Shown here: one piece after another, positions 52,547-61,844 of the stretch
How positions within the stretch are numbered: the stretch's first letter is position 1
How the letters are laid out: each line of letters begins with the position of its first letter
Assembly (NCBI GenBank): GCA_965222745.1
Contig: CBDCUW010000003.1
Coordinates: forward strand, 2,728,001 to 2,792,000
Direction of reading: 5' to 3'
Source of the DNA: CBDCUW01 sp965222745
Lineage (GTDB): Bacteria; Planctomycetota; Planctomycetia; Pirellulales; Pirellulaceae
DNA length: 64,000 nt
The notes under the pieces: generated by a model
The model's database searches: none
What the model saw: only the letters and a program-made list of their open reading frames with translations
Told to the model about the DNA's origin: nothing
Made by a program: the position numbers and the translations under genes

Positions 52547-53977
52547 ATGAGAGAGGTGTATTGTCGTGCCAACTTGCTGATCGGAATCGGCCTTGTCCTT
52601 GCGGGAGTCGCCTTCAACCCATGGCTGGTCGGTACCCTCTTCACATCGGACGGAGGCATTGATGATACCTTGACGTCATTCGTTATCGTCATCATCGAAG
52701 TCATCGCTGTGCTGCTGGGCACCAAGCTCATCCTTGCTCGCAATCGCGCGCGTGTACTCGATTTTCTTTTTTGCTTCGTGGCGGGCTTCCTGTTGTTCCT
52801 GTTGAGCCTCTCTTTGGATGCCTGCTTGGGGCTGCTTCAGTTTCCAACCGACAACTACCACAACTATACGAATCCGGCGGGCGCCGAATTTCGTATTCAC
52901 TCGCGGGGCGAGTTTGACGCACACGTCCGCTACAACTCCCTGGGGTTCCGCGACAAAGAGTTTCCACAGAAAAAGGACGACTCTTCGAAAAATAGGATCT
53001 TGGTCGTCGGCGACTCGTTCACGGAGGGATACGGCGTGGAACAGGCCGGAGCATTTCCCGCTTTGCTCACCTCGCGATTCGACGGCACGCACTTCATCAA
53101 TGCTGGGAAATCAGGTGCCGATGTGGAGACGTGCGTGAATATTGTTTTGAAGCGTGGCATCAATTTGGACCTCGATGGCGTTTTGTTTTGCGTTTACGCC
53201 AACGATATTTGGCAGACCCGATCGGACGCCGGTTACAAGCCCAGTCTAACGCCTACCTATTTTGGTTTGCATCGAATTCTGTATCGCCTGTACCCAAGGA
53301 TCTACACTCAATTCGCGATCACTCGTCATCGATTCACCGAGACACAATCTGCAAAGGCGGGGGCCGAAGGAGTCCTTGCTGACGTTCGGCGCCGAGTTGG
53401 CGATGAGCGGTATCAAGAATGGCGTTCTAAGATACCAGATCATTTTTTCGAGGACGCATTGACTCAGTACCGAGGCGAGCATGCGATGAGTGTGTTAACG
53501 CTCGGACTTGCCGAGCAGGATTACTTCACCACCACATTTGAACTAGAAACGACCATCAGTAAGGAGAGATGGAGGAATGCGCAGGCGATGCTGAGCTTTC
53601 TGGTGGAAGAATGCCGCCGTCAGAAGGTGCCTGTTTTCGTCGTTTTTATTCCAGATCCGGTTCAATACGACCCGAGATTTTTCACTACCGAGTGTCCATT
53701 GTTTGTGGGTGGAGTCGACTTGGATACTTCTTGGCTCACGTCAGACACAGACATTCAAGCGGCTTTGCGAAAGTGGTCGCAAGAATCGAATGTACCGTTC
53801 TTCGATCTCACGCATGCATGCCGCGTTGCACTGGCCGAAGGAAACGCTCCGCTGAATTATCTCCATGACACACATTGGAATGTTCGGGGGCATCAGGTGG
53901 CAGCCGACGCCATCAGCGACTGGTTAGAGCAAACGCCTTTTCCGTGCCTTGAAAAATCCGCAAGCACAACTCCGTAG
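52547..53977 (+). CDS. Membrane-anchored SGNH/GDSL-type hydrolase or acyltransferase (1)
   Basis: 476 residues. Three N-terminal membrane segments (about 9-32, 44-63, 69-98) are followed by an outer-face domain with ILVVGDSFTEGYG (block I, Ser157) and LHDTHWNVRGH near the C-terminus (Asp/His block). This is the AlgX/SGNH-like arrangement found in O-acyl transfer or esterase proteins. A GGAGG SD precedes the start. It is a full-length paralogue of the protein at 55720-57135, with the sterol-desaturase-like gene between them on the other strand. In planctomycetes such proteins often sit next to carbamoyltransferase/SxtJ genes, as here. The substrate is unknown. Confidence 0.82.
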   Translation: MREVYCRANLLIGIGLVLAGVAFNPWLVGTLFTSDGGIDDTLTSFVIVIIEVIAVLLGTKLILARNRARVLDFLFCFVAGFLLFLLSLSLDACLGLLQFPTDNYHNYTNPAGAEFRIHSRGEFDAHVRYNSLGFRDKEFPQKKDDSSKNRILVVGDSFTEGYGVEQAGAFPALLTSRFDGTHFINAGKSGADVETCVNIVLKRGINLDLDGVLFCVYANDIWQTRSDAGYKPSLTPTYFGLHRILYRLYPRIYTQFAITRHRFTETQSAKAGAEGVLADVRRRVGDERYQEWRSKIPDHFFEDALTQYRGEHAMSVLTLGLAEQDYFTTTFELETTISKERWRNAQAMLSFLVEECRRQKVPVFVVFIPDPVQYDPRFFTTECPLFVGGVDLDTSWLTSDTDIQAALRKWSQESNVPFFDLTHACRVALAEGNAPLNYLHDTHWNVRGHQVAADAISDWLEQTPFPCLEKSASTTP

Positions 53978-54044
53978 GCCGCAACAAGCGCCCTTTCAGT
54001 GCCAGAACTTCGTTTGCCAGTGGGACGTTTTTTCGTAGCGCACG

Positions 54045-54077
54045 CTGCGCGCAAATACGAGCCGGCCCTGCGCGCAG
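54045..54077. terminator. Inverted repeat between convergent genes
   Basis: CTGCGCGCA (54045-54053) and TGCGCGCAG (54069-54077) form a perfect 9-base stem with a 15-base loop. It ends right at the stop of the minus-strand desaturase-like gene and lies 68 bases after the SGNH gene stop. Its position suits a bidirectional terminator. There is no T-tract, so a factor-independent mechanism is doubtful. Confidence 0.45.
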
Positions 54078-55160
54078 TTACGGCATGGTTTGGCGACCTC
54101 TGTCCGGCCTGCCCGAATAATCTGGGCTAGCCGTCAACATCGGTCCGTCAACTCCGGCGTTTCCTCCCTCCGCCTCCTCAACAAGCGCCGGTACCGATCG
54201 CGGGCGTACCCCGAAGGGAGAAAGCACCTGTCCGAGGATCGTCTCTGGTAATTGTTCTTCCGCACCAAGCCCGAACTCCCACGTTTTCGAATCACCCCTG
54301 GGGACTTCCAATGTTCCAAACAGTGCATCGACAAGCGGAAAGACTTCGACCAGGTTCGCACCGCGACGGCAGTGGATCGTGTGATGCCAAGCGTGATAAT
54401 TTGGCGTCGATACGATGAAGGCCCACCACGGCCAGCGACCTTGAAAACGCGGAAAATCGACGTCCCAGTGATTCATGCAACTGACCGTCCCGCGGATAAG
54501 CCCGGAATAGACAAGAACGTGAGGAGCCACCCCCACCGCATACGAAGTACCAAGCACGGCGAAGAAACGAACGAAAGTAAACCAAGGGTGGTCTCTGTCG
54601 GTGGCAAAAACGTTGAGCGATACCGGCGCGTGATGGAGCTTGTGGAATGACCACAGCCATCCAATGGTGTGATCCATCCGATGGATCCAGTACACAACGA
54701 TCTCCTCGAACAGCATGAGGAGCGCCAGCTGAGCAATCAGCGGGCAACCGAGCGAGTCCAAGCCCCACCAAGATGGATAATAACTGTACGCGCTGCCAAG
54801 CGCCATGACGCGGAGTATCGCGTAAACGGTTGCTCCGAGAAACAATAGCGTTACGCTCTGAAACACTTCTTGAGTGAGCCACGCTGGGTCACCGCGTCGC
54901 CAATACCGTTGGGCGACAATGGCCAACAGAATCAGCGTGGGAAGGTAGTAGTCACCCGAAGCGATGCAAAACGAGACAAGAGTCATGACGGCTAACAAGG
55001 CCATCCCGACGTAGAATAGAGTCCCTCGGTAGAACCGCGAGGCGATCAAGTCGGCGATTACGAACAGCAGACTAGCCAACACAGGCAGCAAGTACAGCAC
55101 GTAAGACACCTCACCAACTTGGTTAAAACGAGTTTTAGTGGATCGACGGACCTGAATCAT
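54078..55160 (-). CDS. Sterol desaturase/fatty acid hydroxylase superfamily membrane protein
   Basis: About 360 residues from ATG 55160; a GTG at 55202 would add 14 residues. Several membrane helices surround the eight-His diiron pattern: HRMDH, HKLHH, NHWDVDF and HAWHH (at residues 174-178, 187-191, 245 and 270-274, counted from the GTG). The family inserts a hydroxyl group or double bond in lipids or carotenoids using O2. In this cluster the likely target is the fatty acyl chain of the lipopeptide, or another lipid; this is inference. It is on the opposite strand, between the two SGNH paralogues, so it may have been inserted after their duplication. Confidence 0.88.
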   Translation of the reverse strand: MIQVRRSTKTRFNQVGEVSYVLYLLPVLASLLFVIADLIASRFYRGTLFYVGMALLAVMTLVSFCIASGDYYLPTLILLAIVAQRYWRRGDPAWLTQEVFQSVTLLFLGATVYAILRVMALGSAYSYYPSWWGLDSLGCPLIAQLALLMLFEEIVVYWIHRMDHTIGWLWSFHKLHHAPVSLNVFATDRDHPWFTFVRFFAVLGTSYAVGVAPHVLVYSGLIRGTVSCMNHWDVDFPRFQGRWPWWAFIVSTPNYHAWHHTIHCRRGANLVEVFPLVDALFGTLEVPRGDSKTWEFGLGAEEQLPETILGQVLSPFGVRPRSVPALVEEAEGGNAGVDGPMLTASPDYSGRPDRGRQTMP

Positions 55161-55719
55161 CCTCGATCCACTGCGTCTCCTTCCTTGCAGTGCCGACGGC
55201 ACAAACTGCCGCTTCGTTACTGTGCGTCATATTCCACTGCGCATCATACCCCGTGCAGAAGCTTTCCGTAAAGCGATCCGAAGCTGTTCGGAGTCGAAAT
55301 GACTTTAACACGAAGCACAGGATTGGCTGAAATGCAAAGCCGTTGTTTTGCGCCCCTGTCTCTGCCGTGTGAAACGGGAAAGGATTTATTTGACATTCGC
55401 GTTCCAGCATTGGTATTCTACCAGGAACGGGGCCTCTACCTGCTTCGCTAACATCAAAAGAAAGTAGGTATTGGGGGTGTCTAGGGCGCAACGAACGGAG
55501 CATCAGAAAAGTCTGGGAACTTCCTGGGTAGAACGGAAGGACCAGATGCATGGGGAAGCGACAGTCGTCTGATCCACGCGTCGCTACCACAGCGCTCTTC
55601 ACATAACGCCATGGGCGTTCCTTTCGATCATGTGGGCGTCTCGCGAGGAGGATGCGGACCGCGACCAAACTTAGTCACAACTCCAATCGAATTGTCAATG
55701 CGTCATGTCGGAGGGAAGG
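55161..55719. other. Non-coding stretch between desaturase-like gene and second SGNH gene
   Basis: About 560 bases between divergent genes. A long minus-strand open frame (55135-55668) crosses it but overlaps the desaturase N-terminus, has no SD and no recognisable motif, so I do not call it. An SD (GGAGGGAAGG, about 55708-55717) for the SGNH gene lies at the right end. No clear promoter or repeat is seen. Confidence 0.5.
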
Positions 55720-57135
55720 ATGAAAGTTGTGCATCGTGGCGGCAATTTAACTGTCGGAGTTTCCTTGGTCGCGTTTGGAGTCATCGCCAATCCCTGGGTG
55801 CTTGGCGCTTTCGTCACGTCGGACGGGGGCATCGACGATCCGTTAACCTACTGGACTCTCCTGATCGTCAATGCACTGGCCATATTGATCGGCGCAGCGC
55901 TCATTGTTCGCAGAAATCACATTCGCGTTGTGGATTACCTGTATTCCGCGCTGGCAATTGTGGTTCTCTTTGTTTTGAGCATTGTTGTGGACGTCTCCCT
56001 GGCGTTCTTCGAGTTTCCAGCGGAAAACTATCATAAGTACACCAATGCTCCGAACACGGAGGTTCGTGTTCGTTCAGACGGAGAATACGACACACATATC
56101 CGCTACAACGCTCAGGGATTTCGCGACGAGGTTATCCCACTCAAAAAAGAAACGTCATCGGAAAAGAGGGTCCTGATCGTTGGGGACAATTTTGCCGTGG
56201 GATATGGCGTGGAAAGAGAGGAAGCTTTTCCAGCTTTGCTGACATCGCGATTCGATGGAGTGCATTTCATCAATGCCGCAAAACCAGGCACTCACATCGA
56301 ATCGTACATGAATGCGGTGTTAAAACGCGGCCTGCGTTATGACCTCGATGGAGTCCTGATATGCGTCTACATGTCGGATATCTGGCAGACTCGGCCGGAT
56401 CCCACTTTCACACCCAGTCTGAAACCCTCCTATTTCGGTTTGCATCGGATTCTTCATCGTCTGTACCCACGGATTTACACTCAGTTTGCCATTGCCCATC
56501 ACTTTCGCGTCGTGAACCAGACGGAGGGAGGAGGCGCAGAAGGTGTGGTCGAAAATATTCGACGCCAGGTAGGCGAGAAGCGGTTTCAACAGTGGCGTTC
56601 TAACGTACCCGACGAACTCTACGAGGACGCACTTCGCCAGTATCGGGGCGCTCACGCCATGAGCATTTTGATTCAGGGACTGGCTGACAAAGACTACTAT
56701 ACGTCAACCTTTAGACTGGACACGCCCACGTTTAGAATCAAGTGGGCGAACGCAAAGGCGATGCTGGACTTCACGATTGGGCAATGCAACCGCCACAACG
56801 TGCGTGTTGGCGTCGTGTTCATTCCTGATGCCGTTCAGTACGATCCGAGGTTTTTTACGAACCAGTGTCCTCTGTTCGCCAGCGGCGTCGACTTGGACCC
56901 AGCTTGGCTTGATTCCGATACGAATCTTCAGACCGAACTACGGCAATGGTCTGAAGAGTCGAACGTTCCGTATTTAGATCTCACCGATGCGTATCGCATC
57001 GCGATAGCCAGCGAAGGCCCGCCGCTGAACTACATCAAAGATACGCATTGGACACCGCAGGGACAGCAAGTCGCTGCTGACGCCATCGGCCAGTGGCTTG
57101 AGGATACCGCTTTTCTGGACTTTGGCACGGAGTGA
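55720..57135 (+). CDS. SGNH-type paralogue (2) with catalytic Ser replaced by Asn
   Basis: 471 residues from ATG 55720, chosen because GGAGGGAAGG lies just before it and because it aligns with the first residue of the paralogue; the frame is open to 55705. It has the same layout as the 52547 protein: three N-terminal membrane segments and an SGNH-like domain. Block I reads IVGDNFAVGYG: the catalytic Ser is Asn (codon AAT, 56188-56190), while the C-terminal KDTHWTPQGQ block is kept. The protein is otherwise full length and well conserved, so it is under selection but probably not a serine-type enzyme. It may be a partner subunit of paralogue 1 or of the carbamoyltransferase set that starts 166 bases downstream. 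Confidence 0.82.
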   Translation: MKVVHRGGNLTVGVSLVAFGVIANPWVLGAFVTSDGGIDDPLTYWTLLIVNALAILIGAALIVRRNHIRVVDYLYSALAIVVLFVLSIVVDVSLAFFEFPAENYHKYTNAPNTEVRVRSDGEYDTHIRYNAQGFRDEVIPLKKETSSEKRVLIVGDNFAVGYGVEREEAFPALLTSRFDGVHFINAAKPGTHIESYMNAVLKRGLRYDLDGVLICVYMSDIWQTRPDPTFTPSLKPSYFGLHRILHRLYPRIYTQFAIAHHFRVVNQTEGGGAEGVVENIRRQVGEKRFQQWRSNVPDELYEDALRQYRGAHAMSILIQGLADKDYYTSTFRLDTPTFRIKWANAKAMLDFTIGQCNRHNVRVGVVFIPDAVQYDPRFFTNQCPLFASGVDLDPAWLDSDTNLQTELRQWSEESNVPYLDLTDAYRIAIASEGPPLNYIKDTHWTPQGQQVAADAIGQWLEDTAFLDFGTE

Positions 57136-57301
57136 CGGTAATGTGGTGAGTCGAGATATTCGCGATAACGAGTCGTGACCACGATCGCACTTTTATCACG
57201 TCATCATCTCTCTCTTTTGGGGTCATCGATGAGACGTACCGTTGAATGGCAAGCCGCTTTGTGCCACTTCGATTTGTCAATTCGTCCGCTGAGATAAGGC
57301 A

Positions 57302-59059
57302 ATGACGGCAATACTGGGCTTGTCTGGGTTCTATCACGACTCTGCAGCGGTGCTCGTCATCGACGGCAAGATTGTCGCTGCTGCTCAGGAAGAACGATTC
57401 ACACGAATCAAGCACGATGCATCCTTCCCTCGTCACGCCGTTGAGTTCTGTTTGCAACAGGGCGGGATTTCGCGATCAGAAATCGACCACGTCGGCTTCT
57501 ACGAAAAGCCACTTTTAAAATTCGAGCGTCTGCTGGAATCTTATCTGACGTATGCTCCCAAGGGGATTCGCTCCTTCATGTCGGCGATGCCCGGATGGAT
57601 CTCGCAAAAACTGCATCTTCGTCGTGAGATCCGCCGTCAGCTGGATGGTGTTTTTCGGCGGAGAATTGTGTTTTGTTCTCATCACCAATCGCACGCGGCG
57701 AGCGCATTTTATCCGTCACCCTTTGACAAGGCGGCCATCTTGACGGTGGATGGTGTCGGCGAATGGGCGACGTCAACCATGGGGGTTGGCAATGGCAACC
57801 GGATACAGATCCAGCGGGAATTGAGGTTTCCCCACTCGCTTGGCTTGTTGTACTCCGCGTTTACCTATTACTGCGGATTTCGGGTCAATTCCGGGGAATA
57901 CAAGCTGATGGGATTGGCTCCCTACGGCCAGCCAAAATACGTGGACTTGATCATGGACTCGATCATCCATCTGCACGACGATGGATCGTTTCGATTGAAC
58001 ATGGAGCACTTCGGTTATTGCGACGGCTTGAGGATGATCAGGCCAAGTTTCCACCGCTTGTTTGGACGTCCACCCCGAGAGCCCGAATCGGAAATCACCG
58101 AGCTTGATAAAGATGTTGCCGCGTCCATCCAACAGGTAACCGAAGAGGTGATGCTACGCAGCGCGAATCATTTGCACGCGACAACGGGGCGCAAGCAACT
58201 CTGCCTGGCTGGAGGCGTTGCGCTGAATTGCGTCGCCAATGGTCGAATCCTACGCGAGAGTCCGTTTGAGCAGGTTTGGATTCAACCGGCAGCCGGAGAC
58301 GCCGGAGGGGCCCTGGGTGTTGCCATGCTGATTTGGCATCAGCTTTTGGGCAACGAACGTTCCACAGCCCAAAGCGACGAGCAACAGGGTAGTCTCCTGG
58401 GGCCATGCTATTGCCCCGATCGTATTCGGGAAACGCTCGATCAACTGGGCGCGTCCTATCAGTGGATTCCCGAAGAGTCGAACCGGAATGAGAAAGTCGC
58501 CGAGCTTTTGGCCCAGGGCAACATCGTTGGACGCTTCGCGGGACGGGCCGAATTCGGCCCCCGCGCTCTAGGCAATCGAAGTATTCTTGCCGATCCACGT
58601 CCTGGGCAGATGCAATCGAAAATCAACATGAAAATCAAATTTCGCGAATCGTTTCGACCTTTCGCGCCGGCGGTCTTGAAAGACCATGTTTGGGATCATT
58701 TTGACATGCCCGACGGAACCGAGAGCCCCTACATGTTGCTGGTTTGTCAGGCCAAGAGCGATTGGCTTTCCGCGGTGACCCACGTCGACGGAAGCGCTCG
58801 GGTGCAAACCGTTGACGGCGATCGAAACCCCGAATTTTCTCGATTGTTACACGCGTTCCATCACAAAACGGGCTGTCCCGCACTGGTGAACACCAGTTTT
58901 AATGTTCGCGGAGAGCCGATCGTTGGTTCACCGGAGGACGCTTACCGCTGCTTTTTGAAAACGGGAATGGATGCTTTGGTGATCGGCAACTGTCTATTGC
59001 AAAAAAGTTTGCACAACGCGGATTCTGAAATTGAAGACCGGACGGTTCGCGACGAATGA
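57302..59059 (+). CDS. NodU/CmcH-family O-carbamoyltransferase
   Basis: 585 residues. The N-terminus ILGLSGFYHDSAAVLVIDGKIVAAAQEERFTR and the metal-site segment CSHHQSHAASAFY are hallmarks. LAGGVALNCVANGRI, RAEFGPRALGNRSILADPR and NTSFNVRGEPIVGSPEDAYR mark the C-terminal part. The family uses carbamoyl phosphate and ATP to carbamoylate hydroxyl groups of antibiotics, Nod factors or glycans. The stop overlaps the SxtJ start (ATGA). In the known carbamoyltransferase-SxtJ-DUF5989-SGNH arrangement the target is not established. Here it may decorate a hydroxyl made by one of the many oxygenases, or belong to an independent planctomycete cassette next to the cluster. Confidence 0.95.
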   Translation: MTAILGLSGFYHDSAAVLVIDGKIVAAAQEERFTRIKHDASFPRHAVEFCLQQGGISRSEIDHVGFYEKPLLKFERLLESYLTYAPKGIRSFMSAMPGWISQKLHLRREIRRQLDGVFRRRIVFCSHHQSHAASAFYPSPFDKAAILTVDGVGEWATSTMGVGNGNRIQIQRELRFPHSLGLLYSAFTYYCGFRVNSGEYKLMGLAPYGQPKYVDLIMDSIIHLHDDGSFRLNMEHFGYCDGLRMIRPSFHRLFGRPPREPESEITELDKDVAASIQQVTEEVMLRSANHLHATTGRKQLCLAGGVALNCVANGRILRESPFEQVWIQPAAGDAGGALGVAMLIWHQLLGNERSTAQSDEQQGSLLGPCYCPDRIRETLDQLGASYQWIPEESNRNEKVAELLAQGNIVGRFAGRAEFGPRALGNRSILADPRPGQMQSKINMKIKFRESFRPFAPAVLKDHVWDHFDMPDGTESPYMLLVCQAKSDWLSAVTHVDGSARVQTVDGDRNPEFSRLLHAFHHKTGCPALVNTSFNVRGEPIVGSPEDAYRCFLKTGMDALVIGNCLLQKSLHNADSEIEDRTVRDE

Positions 59060-59460
59060 AGACACACCCCAGTCAACCAGCAAGACCGAATCAATCGCTC
59101 TACGGAATCAGTATCGGCGCGGCGTTGCTATTGGTTGCCGCCGCAGTCTATCAGGGTCTTGAAAGTGGCGTGGTTTCCGGCGCAATCGTGATGGCCGCCA
59201 TTGCGTTTACGATCACGTTTTATGCCGTCCCCCCATTGCAACCCACACTCATTGAGGGATTTGATCGGGCAACCTATCCGATTCGCTGGTTCGTCGTTCA
59301 CGCTGCATTGGCGATGGTTTACTATTTTGTTCTGACGCCAATTGCCGTCTGGTTTCGCATTTCGGGAAAATCTCTTCTGCGGACCAGTGCCGACGAAACG
59401 TCCGCTTGGACTGATGCGCAGAGTGCCGAAGACGACGATTGCTACTTCCGAACTTTCTAG
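59056..59460 (+). CDS. SxtJ-family membrane protein
   Basis: 134 residues. It has two N-terminal hydrophobic segments (about 15-34 and 39-57) and another in IRWFVVHAALAMVYYFVLTPIAVWFRISGK (about 76-100), ending EDDDCYFRTF. The layout and the WFVVHAALAMVYYFVLTPI block match SxtJ proteins, small membrane proteins first named in the saxitoxin cluster and nearly always next to carbamoyltransferases. The function is unknown; a membrane anchor or partner for the carbamoyltransferase is the usual guess. It is translationally coupled to that gene. Confidence 0.82.
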   Translation: MKTHPSQPARPNQSLYGISIGAALLLVAAAVYQGLESGVVSGAIVMAAIAFTITFYAVPPLQPTLIEGFDRATYPIRWFVVHAALAMVYYFVLTPIAVWFRISGKSLLRTSADETSAWTDAQSAEDDDCYFRTF

Positions 59461-59469
59461 GGCAGAACG

Positions 59470-59676
59470 ATGGCAGATGAAGAAAACAGCGACGCAGATC
59501 GGTTCAACTCGCTTGCTGAGCAAGACGATCCTGGCATCATCCGTGAGTTCATTTGGTTTTTACGTTACAACAAAAAATGGTGGTTGGCACCGATCGTACT
59601 AGCGCTGCTCACGCTTGTGGTTTTTGCCATCTTCAGTTCCTCGCCGGTCGGACCATTCATTTATACGTTGTTTTAG
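59470..59676 (+). CDS. DUF5989-type single-pass membrane protein
   Basis: 68 residues. The C-terminal half, EFIWFLRYNKKWWLAPIVLALLTLVVFAIFSSS..GPFIYTLF, has one membrane helix flanked by the NKKWW motif and the terminal PFIYTLF that I associate with DUF5989. These follow SxtJ in carbamoyltransferase cassettes. The function is unknown. It starts 10 bases after the SxtJ stop and converges on the thioesterase gene with 7 bases between. Confidence 0.82.
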   Translation: MADEENSDADRFNSLAEQDDPGIIREFIWFLRYNKKWWLAPIVLALLTLVVFAIFSSSPVGPFIYTLF

Positions 59677-59683
59677 TAACGAA

Positions 59684-60574
59684 TCAGTCCAGCGGGTCAT
59701 TACGACACAGGACGTCGGCAATCCACTGCAGCAAAGCTGATTGGGAGTCGATTAGAAAAAAATGGCCGCCGGGGAAACGGTCCAAGGAAAAGTCTCCGCT
59801 GCTATGATTCGCCCATGGAGCCAGCTCCTCGTGGCGGAGAACGTCATTCTCGCCCATGAGGACATGGATCGCGGTGTGTAGCGGCGGTTCTTCATGAAAC
59901 CGATAGTTCTGCAGCAATTCAAGGTCCGCGCGAAGCGGCGGCATGAACAGCTCCAACAATTCGTTCTCCGACGCGAAGTTCCGCGAACAGTTGACGAGTT
60001 CTTGATAGCGGGAGGATGCTCGTAACATCCACTTCAATGTTTCCGGGTCAGCAAGGTCGACATGAACATCGCGGAATTCTGGGGAACGGCGCGCGGCAAC
60101 GAACAAGTGCTTTGGTTGTGGCCAGCCGCGGCGGCGCATTTCGCGAGCAACCTCGAAAACGACCGTCGCCCCCATGCTGTGTCCGTAAAATGAGACAGGC
60201 ATCGTCAGTAGCGGCCCGACCGCATTGCAAATCGCCGACACCAAATCCCGCATGTGGACAAAAGGCCGTTCGCTTCTGCGAGCTTCTCTGCCGGGCAATT
60301 GCAGTGGAAGGACTTCGATTGCATCGGGAAGTAGTTTGCCCCATTGGTGATACAATGACGCGCCGCCGCCGGCGAACGGCATACAAATAAGACGCTGCGA
60401 AGTGGCCGGGTGCGTTGTGCGCCGCGGAAACCAAAGGTGCTGATCATCACTGCTGGATTCCGCTGGCGTCGGTCGTGAGACATCCGCCTTCGCGGTGGCG
60501 CCTGCATCGAGTCGACGGTTGGGGGGATCCGAACCTGTTTTTGAAGGCCGAGCCAAATTCGCTACCGATGACAC
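59684..60574 (-). CDS. Type II thioesterase (GrsT/SrfAD-like)
   Basis: 296 residues from a GTG. The catalytic triad reads Ser133 in YGHSMGA, Asp244 in GENDV and His271 in PGGHFF, and the opening CMPFAGGGASLYHQWGKLL is typical of the family. These enzymes remove wrong or stalled acyl groups from PCP/ACP domains. An N-terminal ~55-residue Ser/Pro/Thr-rich extension precedes the fold and has no recognised function; no SD is visible at the GTG, so the true start could be internal. It probably belongs functionally to the NRPS/PKS system and suggests the cluster extends to about 60.6 kb. It is divergent from the GNAT-like gene. Confidence 0.88.
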   Translation of the reverse strand: MSSVANLARPSKTGSDPPNRRLDAGATAKADVSRPTPAESSSDDQHLWFPRRTTHPATSQRLICMPFAGGGASLYHQWGKLLPDAIEVLPLQLPGREARRSERPFVHMRDLVSAICNAVGPLLTMPVSFYGHSMGATVVFEVAREMRRRGWPQPKHLFVAARRSPEFRDVHVDLADPETLKWMLRASSRYQELVNCSRNFASENELLELFMPPLRADLELLQNYRFHEEPPLHTAIHVLMGENDVLRHEELAPWANHSSGDFSLDRFPGGHFFLIDSQSALLQWIADVLCRNDPLD

Positions 60575-60797
60575 TTTGAAGGATTCGCCAGATTCGACCT
60601 TGCCTTGATAGGACGGAGCGGTGGTCGACGGCTGTGATACGGTTCAAGGAATAGGAGACCATTCTGTAGGAATCGTTATCCGCTCGCAACTGTTCCGTGA
60701 GCGTAGGGAGGAACGGGGCGCAGGTACAGGACCGCCGACTTGGGACAAGCCGGCCTACAATGGAATTGGAAGACACGCTCTTAACGGGGTTAGATCA

Positions 60798-61388
60798 ATG
60801 ACACATGTTCCGGATAAAGATTCGTCGTGGAAACCACTCGCTTCGGTACCTATGCCGTTGGAGACACCGCAATTTGTCATGGAGCCACTCGATGCAATGC
60901 ATGCTGAGTTGGACTTTGCAGCACTGATGTCGTGTCGAGCCAGGCTGCGTGAGGAACTTCAGTGGGGCGACTGGCCGACCGAAGATTTTACATTAGAAGC
61001 CAACCGGGCTGATCTTGAGCGTCACCATGCCGAATTCATTCGAGGCGAGGCGTTTGCTTACACCGTACTGCGTCATGATCGTACTCGTTGCCTCGGCTGC
61101 GTTTACCTTGAACCTTGCCCCGAAATCGAGGGCGCCCAACTTGCGTTTTGGGTCATCGATGATGCTATCGACCTTGAAGAGGTTCTCCTTTCCGACGTGC
61201 TGCGATGGGTACACGAGGATTGGTGTATCCCGCGCGTGTTGGTTCCGATTCGCGACGCGAATGCGCGTTGCATTGCATTTGCGCAACGGTGTGCATGGAA
61301 AGAGAAACTCGACGTTCAGAATAGCTCACTCTCCGACTACCGCTGCTTTCTTTCCGAATCGAATCTCATGAAGCCGGGTGCTTCCTAA
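60798..61388 (+). CDS. GNAT-like acetyltransferase-fold protein
   Basis: 196 residues from ATG 60798 (MTHVPDKDSSW); the frame is open to 60621, but the upstream part looks non-coding. DFTLEANRADLERHHAEFIRGEAFAYTVL and LGCVYLEPCPEIEGAQLAFWVID resemble the central strands of GNAT proteins, ending with VPIRDANARCIAFAQRCAWK like the C-terminal part of RimJ-type enzymes. A strong acetyl-CoA-binding Q/R-x-x-G-x-A/G loop is not apparent, so activity is uncertain. It sits at the presumed right edge of the cluster. Confidence 0.65.
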   Translation: MTHVPDKDSSWKPLASVPMPLETPQFVMEPLDAMHAELDFAALMSCRARLREELQWGDWPTEDFTLEANRADLERHHAEFIRGEAFAYTVLRHDRTRCLGCVYLEPCPEIEGAQLAFWVIDDAIDLEEVLLSDVLRWVHEDWCIPRVLVPIRDANARCIAFAQRCAWKEKLDVQNSSLSDYRCFLSESNLMKPGAS

Positions 61389-61415
61389 AATCGTGTCTAG
61401 CAGCCCAACATCCGA

Positions 61416-61844
61416 TCATTCGTACTGGCTTGGTCCCAGGGCAACGTTCTCGGTGTAGCCGTTTTCAAGCTGGAAGGTGACCGATTGGTCCGATTCGATC
61501 TGCACCACTTCGTCACCACTGAGTGTTTCTTCGACCTTGCGCCGATTCAGTTCGACATCCAGGTACTCGATCGCCAATTTGGCGGCGCCTGCCGAAATGA
61601 TCAGTGTCACGCCGATGATGCGGATGGCGGGATGCGGCAGGAAGATCACTCGCTTGCCAACTTCCCAGGCCACGATTTCGAAGCCTTTTAGGGCGACCAA
61701 TCCCTCCTCGATCGTTTCAGTTTCCACGTTCGCCGCGGCATCGGAGATCACGTCGGAGACCGTTTCCGATTGGCAGCCGGCTGCTGCCGGCAACCCGATC
61801 GCGGCGGCGGAGACGATCATGTTTCGTCGATTCATACGGCGCAT
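61416..61844 (-). CDS. Small putative lipoprotein with one internal hydrophobic segment
   Basis: 142 residues from ATG 61844. The N-terminus RNMIVSAAAIGLPAAAGC looks like a lipoprotein signal with Cys24, preceded by Arg residues. A second hydrophobic stretch (about 66-90, VIFLPHPAIRIIGVTLIISAGAA) follows. The C-terminus is polar. A much longer frame runs upstream to 62597 but would be antisense to the sulfatase, so the short start is chosen. No family is recognised. It is divergent from the sulfatase gene and convergent with the GNAT-like gene. Confidence 0.65.
   Translation of the reverse strand: MRRMNRRNMIVSAAAIGLPAAAGCQSETVSDVISDAAANVETETIEEGLVALKGFEIVAWEVGKRVIFLPHPAIRIIGVTLIISAGAAKLAIEYLDVELNRRKVEETLSGDEVVQIESDQSVTFQLENGYTENVALGPSQYE

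Noticed and set aside
55135..55668. 177-residue minus-strand open frame in the gap before the second SGNH gene
   Set aside because: Overlaps the desaturase N-terminus, lacks an SD and any recognisable motif or composition.
55720..57135. Second SGNH gene as a pseudogene
   Set aside because: Full length, intact frame, good SD and conserved remainder; only the catalytic Ser is changed.
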